16,815 bases of DNA from an uncultured Ruminococcus sp. GTDB lineage: Bacteria; Bacillota; Clostridia; Oscillospirales; Ruminococcaceae. The stretch lies in contig CALCRR010000071.1 of NCBI GenBank assembly GCA_937894495.1, positions 1 to 16,815 on the forward strand, given 5' to 3'. A program made the position numbers and the translations under genes. Of this stretch, positions 12,753-16,815 are shown in pieces. The notes beneath the pieces are model-generated. The model was not told where the DNA came from. It was given only the letters and a program-made list of their open reading frames with translations, and did no database searches. Within the stretch, counting starts at the first letter, position 1. The number at the start of each line of letters is the position of its first letter.

Positions 12753-13661
12753 ATGTTCGGCTATGTGCGACCCTTTAAGCCTTATATGAGGGTGTATGAG
12801 TATGATATTTACAAGGCGGTCTACTGCGGTCTTTGCAAGGATATGGGCAGGCGGTACGGCTTTTTCACACGCTTTACCCTCAGCTATGACCTCACCTTTC
12901 TGGCTCTTATGGATATGGCAGTTAAGGGAGATAAGCTTTGTGCCCAGCCCCAGCGGTGTATAGCTCACCCTTTGCGGAAGAAGCTGTGCGCCACCTGCAA
13001 AAACGACCTGGGCTATTCCTCGGCGGCGGCGATAATACTTATCTATCACAAGCTCAAAGACGATATTTCCGACAAGGGCTTTTCGGGAAAGCTGGCAGCT
13101 CTTGCAGCGCTCCCCTTTTTTAAGGGCGCATATAAAAAGGCGGCTGCCGGGTATCCTGAGCTTGCGCCGCAGATAGAAAAAGCCATGCAGCTGCAAAGGG
13201 AGCTGGAAAGGGACAAGACCCCAGGCATTGACCGTGCCTGTGAGCCTACGGCGCTTATGATGATGGCGGTGTTCGGCGGTCTGTCAGCGGAGCAGGAAGA
13301 GAAGCGGCAGCTTGAACGCTTCGGCTATCTGCTGGGCAGGTTCATATACATCACCGACGCCCTTGATGACCTTAATGATGACTACCGCAGCGGCTCATAT
13401 AATCCGCTGCTGAGAGCCTACGGGCTTGAAAAGGGCGAGAGGATACCGAGGGAGAAGCTAAGAGCCATAAGGCAGTTTTCAAATGTCAGCGTCAACCTCA
13501 CCCTCGGGGAGCTTTCCGAGGTATATGTAAGGCTGGAGCTGAAAGGTTTTAAGGATATTCTTGATAATATAATATATCTGGGACTGAAAAACGTGTACAC
13601 GGCAGTCAGGACAGGTAAATTCCACAACAGATCAAAGAAAGGAGCTCACATTGATGAATGA
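12753..13661 (+). CDS. DUF5685-like protein, possible isoprenoid-synthase fold
   Basis: A 302-aa soluble protein that I place in DUF5685 from its start (MFGYVRPFKPYMRVYEYDIY, then YCGLCKDMG); its function is unknown. It has seven potential metal ligands in the first 82 residues: C25, C28, C63, C69, H72, C79, C82. It also has two aspartate-rich motifs: DDISD at 103-107 after a helix (IILIYHKLK), and DALDDLNDD at 202-210 after GYLLGRFIYIT. These look like the first and second Asp-rich motifs of class I prenyl/squalene synthases, about 100 residues apart, and an N-x3-G-x3-E stretch (NLTLGELSE) follows. The fold assignment is an inference from motifs only. ATG follows GGGAG. Its last 8 nt overlap the J-protein gene, so the two are translationally coupled. 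Confidence 0.82.
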   Translation: MFGYVRPFKPYMRVYEYDIYKAVYCGLCKDMGRRYGFFTRFTLSYDLTFLALMDMAVKGDKLCAQPQRCIAHPLRKKLCATCKNDLGYSSAAAIILIYHKLKDDISDKGFSGKLAALAALPFFKGAYKKAAAGYPELAPQIEKAMQLQRELERDKTPGIDRACEPTALMMMAVFGGLSAEQEEKRQLERFGYLLGRFIYITDALDDLNDDYRSGSYNPLLRAYGLEKGERIPREKLRAIRQFSNVSVNLTLGELSEVYVRLELKGFKDILDNIIYLGLKNVYTAVRTGKFHNRSKKGAHIDE

Positions 13662-14331
13662 CCCCTACAAGGTGCTGGGAGTATCACCAAATGCCAGCGA
13701 CGACGAGATAAGAAGAGCATACAAGGAGCTTGTAAAAAGATATCACCCCGACCAGTACCAGGGCAACCCCCTGGCTGACGTGGCTGAGGAAAAAATGCAG
13801 CAGATAAACGAAGCCTTTGACTATATAATGACCCAGAGGCGGGGCGGCGGCTACACAAACAGCTACAACGGCGGTGCAAACCCCTACAGCAGCGGCGGCT
13901 ACAGCTACGGCGGAACCCAAAACAGCTATGATCACACCGGCTACGGCTATGACTCAGCCCAGATAAGGCAGCTTCTGCAAAGCGGCAGTGTTACCAAGGC
14001 AGAGCAGATGCTGAACACCGTGCCCCAGAACATGAGGGACGCCGAGTGGTTCTTCCTCATGGGCTCGGTATGCTACAAAAGGGGCTGGCTGAATGACGCC
14101 TACAACAACTTTGTAAACGCCAACCGCATGGACCCCACCAACACCGAATACGCCTCGGCAGTGAACCAGATGAACAGGCAGAGGGGCGGCTACATGAACA
14201 TGGGCGGCTCGCCCATGAGGGGAGCAGGCAGGAGTGCTGACATGAACACCGCCTGCAACTGCTGCAGCGACCTTATCTGCGCCGACTGCTGCTGCGAATG
14301 CATGGGCGGCGACCTGATACCCTGCTGCTGA
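13654..14331 (+). CDS. J-domain protein with cysteine-rich C-terminus
   Basis: A 225-aa DnaJ-type co-chaperone. The J domain is at 4-65 with HPD at 31-33 (KRYHPDQ), so it should stimulate a DnaK-type Hsp70. Then come a Gly/Tyr/Ser-rich linker (about 66-105), a TPR-like helical region (about 108-180: LLQSGSVTKAEQML, then LMGSVCYKRGWLNDAYNNF) and a tail with about ten cysteines in the last 26 residues (CNCCSDLICADC, CECMGG, ending PCC). It lacks the canonical DnaJ zinc-finger (CxxCxGxG) repeats and client-binding domain, so it is a specialised J-protein. ATG 13654 is 9 nt after AAAGGAG; an in-frame TTG directly precedes it. It overlaps the DUF5685-like gene by 8 nt and is 1 nt from the next gene. 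The tail may bind metal or be lipidated. Confidence 0.9.
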   Translation: MNDPYKVLGVSPNASDDEIRRAYKELVKRYHPDQYQGNPLADVAEEKMQQINEAFDYIMTQRRGGGYTNSYNGGANPYSSGGYSYGGTQNSYDHTGYGYDSAQIRQLLQSGSVTKAEQMLNTVPQNMRDAEWFFLMGSVCYKRGWLNDAYNNFVNANRMDPTNTEYASAVNQMNRQRGGYMNMGGSPMRGAGRSADMNTACNCCSDLICADCCCECMGGDLIPCC

Positions 14332-14332
14332 C

Positions 14333-14887
14333 ATGGCTAAACGTCAGAAGGACTCAACAGCCTTTAAGGTAGCTCTGGGGGGCATATGCTCGGCGGTATG
14401 CCTGCTTATGATGTTCTGCAGCGGTTTTCTGCCCATGCTTGATTACACCATACCCACCTTTGCGGGCTTTCTCATGGTGGTGATGATAGTTGAAGCCGAC
14501 AAGCGCTGGGCGATAGCCACCTATGCGGCGGTCAGCCTGCTTTGCATCTTCATAACCCCGAATTACGAGGCTTCGCTGCTGTTCATACTTTTCATGGGCT
14601 ACTACCCCATACTGAAGTTTGACCTGGACAGAAAAAAGAACAAGCTGCTTATAAGGGCAGTTAAATTCATCATCTACAACATAGCCATAGTCATTTACTA
14701 CAACCTTTTCAAGCATCTTCTCACAAACGTGGATATGCTGGAGGGGCTGGAGATGTTCGGCAAATACGCCATAGCCGTCCTCTGGGCGCTGGCGCAGGTC
14801 TGCTTCATACTATACGACTACGCCCTGACAGTCCTCACAGAGGTCTATATAAACTGGTTTAGAAAAAAGATCCTAAGACGCAAATAG
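14333..14887 (+). CDS. Small polytopic membrane protein of unknown function
   Basis: A 184-aa integral membrane protein with about six hydrophobic segments: 11-30 (VALGGICSAVCLLMMF), 36-53, 58-76, 80-96, 106-126 (VKFIIYNIAIVIYYNLF) and 145-168 (LWALAQVCFILYDYALTVL). The ends are basic (MAKRQK and FRKKILRRK). Size and layout resemble ECF-transporter S components, but I see no diagnostic ligand motif, so this is only a possibility. The start codon follows the J-protein stop by one base and has no Shine-Dalgarno sequence, so translation depends on coupling to the upstream gene. It is the last gene of the three-gene unit, and its stop codon touches a strong terminator. Confidence 0.82.
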   Translation: MAKRQKDSTAFKVALGGICSAVCLLMMFCSGFLPMLDYTIPTFAGFLMVVMIVEADKRWAIATYAAVSLLCIFITPNYEASLLFILFMGYYPILKFDLDRKKNKLLIRAVKFIIYNIAIVIYYNLFKHLLTNVDMLEGLEMFGKYAIAVLWALAQVCFILYDYALTVLTEVYINWFRKKILRRK

Positions 14888-14906
14888 GGGGGCGAAGCCC
14901 CCTTTT
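14887..14906 (+). terminator. Terminator of the DUF5685/J-protein unit
   Basis: GGGGGC (14888-14893), loop GAA, GCCCCC (14897-14902), TTTT. The stem begins at the last base of the preceding stop codon. Confidence 0.85.
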
Positions 14907-15417
14907 CCTCCCCCACCTATCGCACTATTGTGAAGTGGGCAAGATATCGAGTCCTCCCCTCCGGGGTGCTCACCGCACGGGGTATTTCCCCCACCTGCCG
15001 CACTTTTGTGTAGACAGGCGAGATATCGAGTCCTCCCCGGAGGGGAGGGGGCGCTTTTGTGGCAGCTAGCACTTTGTGACGCTGCGCGAACCCTGTAAAA
15101 TGTTGACTTGGTGCGCTGTAGGGAAATTTGAACAGGTTTTATTTCGCCACACTAAGGCTGTGTGGAGTTTTTCCCTAACATTTGTATTTATGCGCCGTAC
15201 TGCATTTGATCAAATTTAATTTCACCCCACTGTAACTTTGTGGAGATTTTTTTGAACTTTGCATTTGTGAGTTTTGCCGCATGATTTGGTAAATCGGTTT
15301 TCTAGCCACTAGCTCTCTGACGACTAACAACTAGCAGGCTAACCCTGTAAAATGATGTATTTGTGTGCTTTACCACATAATTTTGTAAACCATTTTCTTA
15401 CCTCTTACATCTAAAAA
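14907..15417 (+). repeat. Intergenic mosaic repeat, copy D (longest)
   Basis: Fills the gap 14888-15428. The first section is present twice in tandem: CCCCCACCTATCGCACTATT (14910 on) and CCCCCACCTGCCGCACTTTT (about 14988), each followed by ATATCGAGTCCTCCCC and a C4/G4 hairpin. Then come the GCGCTTTTGTGGCAGCTAGC to GCGCGAACCCTG module, TTGGTGCGCTGTAGGGAAAT, two diverged CACTAAGGCTGTGTGGAG-like segments, TTTTGCCGCATGATTTGGTAAA, a CTAGCCA-type array (15302-15345), another CTTTACCACAT...GTAAACC module and a short CTTACCT array (15397-15414). It ends 6 nt before the TVP38 ribosome site. No gene or convincing promoter. Confidence 0.8.
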
Positions 15418-15428
15418 GGAGCACCAAA

Positions 15429-16220
15429 ATGAACGATATCAACAAACGGCTTCAGGACGAAAAAAATAAAATATCGGAACGCCTTGAAGAAAAAAGAGAG
15501 TCGGTCAGGGCTATGCGTGAGCGGATAAAAAAGCGCAACAAGCGCACCGTGCAGATAATAAGCCTTATCGCCGTGCTGCTGGTGCTGGCGGTGGCAACGG
15601 TGGCGAGCATACCTCTGGTAAAGGCATTCGGCTCACAGGACGGGCTTGACGCTTTGCAGGAGCAGCTTGCGAGCTACAAGGGCATATGGGGCGCAGTGGT
15701 GTTCGTGCTGATACAGGCTTTGCAGGTGGTCATTGCTGTGATACCGCCTATACAGATAGTCGGCGGACTGCTTTTCGGCTGGTTCATCGGGGGTATTTTG
15801 TCCTTCGGCGGCACGGTGCTGGGGACGCTTTGCATTTTCATACTGGTAAAAAGGTTCGGCAGACCGCTGGTTGAAGCCTTCGTCAACGAAAAGCATCTGA
15901 CCAAATACAAGTTTTTGCAGGACGAGCGCAAGCTCACCATAATACTGATGATACTTTATCTTATCCCCGGCATTCCCAAGGACGTTATATCCTACATCGT
16001 GCCCCTGACCAAGATAAAGCGCCGTGACTTTTTTATGTACGTCATGCCCTGCCGTCTGCCTTCCATAATGATGTCAACAGTGCTGGGCAGCAACGTGGGC
16101 GATGGCAATTTGCGTGTTGCCATAGGCATAGTTATCGCTGCGGCGGTGATAGGCATAGTGGGCTTTATTTTTAAAGAGCCCCTGCTTGCTAAACTCGGCA
16201 GGCGCAAAAAAAGCAGCTGA
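15429..16220 (+). CDS. TVP38/TMEM64 (VTT-domain) membrane protein
   Basis: A 263-aa inner-membrane protein of the TVP38/TMEM64 family, related to DedA; family members are linked to lipid scrambling and membrane homeostasis, and the transported substrate here is unknown. Residues 1-37 are highly charged and probably coiled-coil (INKRLQDEKNKISERLEEKR). A first helix lies at about 40-62. The VTT domain runs about 75-235 with the re-entrant signature VIPPIQIVGGLLFGWFIGG, FGGTVLGTLCIFILVKRFGR and LIPGIPKDVISYIVPLTKI, and the conserved RLPSIMMSTVLGSNVG. A last helix (AIGIVIAAAVIGIVGFIF) precedes a basic tail. ATG follows AAAGGAG at 7 nt. It stands alone between a repeat and the tRNAs; no clear promoter is visible, so the repeat may supply one or read-through may occur. 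Confidence 0.93.
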   Translation: MNDINKRLQDEKNKISERLEEKRESVRAMRERIKKRNKRTVQIISLIAVLLVLAVATVASIPLVKAFGSQDGLDALQEQLASYKGIWGAVVFVLIQALQVVIAVIPPIQIVGGLLFGWFIGGILSFGGTVLGTLCIFILVKRFGRPLVEAFVNEKHLTKYKFLQDERKLTIILMILYLIPGIPKDVISYIVPLTKIKRRDFFMYVMPCRLPSIMMSTVLGSNVGDGNLRVAIGIVIAAAVIGIVGFIFKEPLLAKLGRRKKSS

Positions 16221-16339
16221 TATTACAATAAGACAGAGCGGAATTTGCAGGAGCTGAAAACATGGGAGCAGGCAAAAAGGCAAAAATTTAATAATTTTTA
16301 TACAAAATGCAAAATGTATAAGAAAAAATAAAAAAGTGC

Positions 16340-16368
16340 TTGACAAATCAAAACTGCGGTGATATAAT
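16340..16368 (+). promoter_or_regulatory. Sigma-A promoter of the tRNA cluster
   Basis: TTGACA (16340-16345), 17 bp, TATAAT (16363-16368), with a TG one base before the -10. Both hexamers match consensus, as expected for stable RNA. The tRNA-Gly starts 22 nt later. Confidence 0.92.
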
Positions 16369-16389
16369 AGATATGTTGACAACCGCAAT

Positions 16390-16460
16390 GCGGGTGTAGT
16401 TCAGTGGTAGAACTCCAGCCTTCCAAGCTGGCCATGTGGGTTCGATTCCCATCACCCGCT
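16390..16460 (+). tRNA. tRNA-Gly (anticodon TCC)
   Basis: A 71-nt cloverleaf: acceptor GCGGGTG with CACCCGC, D-arm GTTC/GAAC, anticodon stem CCAGC/GCTGG around CTTCCAA, T-arm GTGGG/CCCAT around TTCGATT, discriminator T. CCA is not encoded. It is followed by a short ATGC-TTTT-GCAT hairpin (about 16469-16480). Confidence 0.96.
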
Positions 16461-16486
16461 TTTTGTTATGCTTTTGCATAGCATAT

Positions 16487-16560
<74 letters not shown>

Positions 16561-16567
16561 TTGAAAA

Positions 16568-16589
16568 GGGGGGCTTATATAGCCCCCTT
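16568..16589 (+). other. Hairpin between tRNA-Arg and tRNA-His
   Basis: GGGGGCT (16569-16575), loop TATAT, AGCCCCC (16581-16587), then TTAAT. It may act as a partial terminator or a processing signal; the U-tract is poor. Confidence 0.45.
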
Positions 16590-16594
16590 AATAT

Positions 16595-16669
16595 GGTGGG
16601 TATAGCGTAGTTGGTTAACGCGTCAGATTGTGGTCCTGAAGACCGAGGGTTCGAATCCCTCTACCCACC
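16595..16669 (+). tRNA. tRNA-His (anticodon GTG)
   Basis: Cloverleaf with acceptor GTGGGTA and TACCCAC, and the encoded extra G at -1 (16595) opposite discriminator C, diagnostic of tRNA-His. D-arm GCGT/ACGC, anticodon stem TCAGA/CCTGA around TTGTGGT with an A-C mismatch at the base of the loop, T-arm GAGGG/CCCTC around TTCGAAT. CCA is not encoded. Confidence 0.95.
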
Positions 16670-16672
16670 CTT

Positions 16673-16709
16673 AAAGCCCTCGGCAAGTGTTGTGCCGAGG
16701 GCTTTTTTG
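16673..16709 (+). terminator. Terminator of the tRNA cluster
   Basis: AAGCCCTCGGCA and TGCCGAGGGCTT form a perfect 12-bp stem around a 7-nt loop, followed by TTTT. It begins a few bases after tRNA-His. Confidence 0.95.
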
Positions 16710-16764
16710 CACTGTTTTTGCATGGCTGTAAATGATGATTTACCGCACCGTCTGCAGGTCCTAT

Positions 16765-16799
16765 TGGGGGAGACCCTTTTGAAAAAGGGTCATCCCCCA
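16765..16799. repeat. Long hairpin at window end
   Basis: TGGGGGAGACCCTTTT pairs with AAAAGGGTCATCCCCCA, a 16-bp stem with one bulged A and a minimal loop, followed by ACCCCCTCCC. It looks like a stand-alone intergenic palindromic repeat; no second copy lies in this window. The flanking bases (16710-16815) hold no gene that I can see. Confidence 0.5.
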
Positions 16800-16815
16800 A
16801 ACCCCCTCCCTAAAA

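Noticed and set aside
12684..13196. Minus-strand open frame (170 codons) opposite the DUF5685-like gene
   Set aside because: A shadow of the coupled plus-strand unit; no start signals.
16615..16800. Minus-strand open frame over tRNA-His and terminator
   Set aside because: An antisense tRNA artefact; the plus strand holds a complete tRNA and terminator.

Overview
The window looks like chromosomal DNA of a low-to-mid GC Bacillota, most likely a Ruminococcus-type member of the Oscillospiraceae. The grounds are strong AGGAGG-type ribosome sites, near-consensus sigma-A promoters (TTGACA/TTGCAA, 17 bp, TATAAT), no genomically encoded CCA on the tRNAs, an UPF0735/PheB ACT protein next to hom, and an AraD plus FGGY-kinase pair of clostridial/Bacteroides type. 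No genome comparison could be run, so the genus is an inference.

Layout. 1-381: mosaic intergenic repeat and the araD terminator. 382-2895 (minus): promoter, FGGY pentulokinase-like gene, araD. 2943-4472 (minus): gdhA with promoter and terminator. 4672-5429 (plus): nth with its own promoter and a terminator built from intergenic repeats. 5534-5720: a cluster of hairpins ending in a minus-strand terminator, a candidate structured RNA. 5778-7099 (minus): promoter, SH3-domain membrane protein, YgjP-like metallopeptidase. 7110-7475: repeat copy and a hairpin array. 7501-9431 (minus): promoter, PheB-like ACT regulator, homoserine dehydrogenase, terminator. 9444-9842: repeat copy. 9848-11210 (minus): cation/proton antiporter with a hairpin-bearing leader. 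11271-12634: divergent, AT-richer pair of a double zinc-ribbon membrane protein (minus) and an XRE regulator (plus), sharing one promoter region. 12753-14906 (plus): tight three-gene unit of a DUF5685-like protein, a J-domain protein with a cysteine-rich tail and a small membrane protein. 14907-15417: longest repeat copy. 15429-16220 (plus): TVP38/TMEM64 membrane protein. 16340-16709 (plus): promoter, tRNA-Gly(TCC), tRNA-Arg(TCT), tRNA-His(GTG), terminator.

Most genes are housekeeping: pentose use, ammonium assimilation, base-excision repair, threonine/methionine precursor synthesis, ion homeostasis, translation. Two things are less ordinary. One is the DUF5685 / J-protein / membrane-protein unit: the first protein carries paired aspartate-rich motifs reminiscent of class I isoprenoid synthases plus a set of cysteines, and the J-protein ends in a cysteine string. 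The other is a family of modular same-strand intergenic repeats (at least four copies) with interchangeable heptanucleotide arrays; one array supplies the nth stop codon and terminator, and two copies abut strong outward promoters. No transposase, CRISPR array, phage gene or rRNA was seen.
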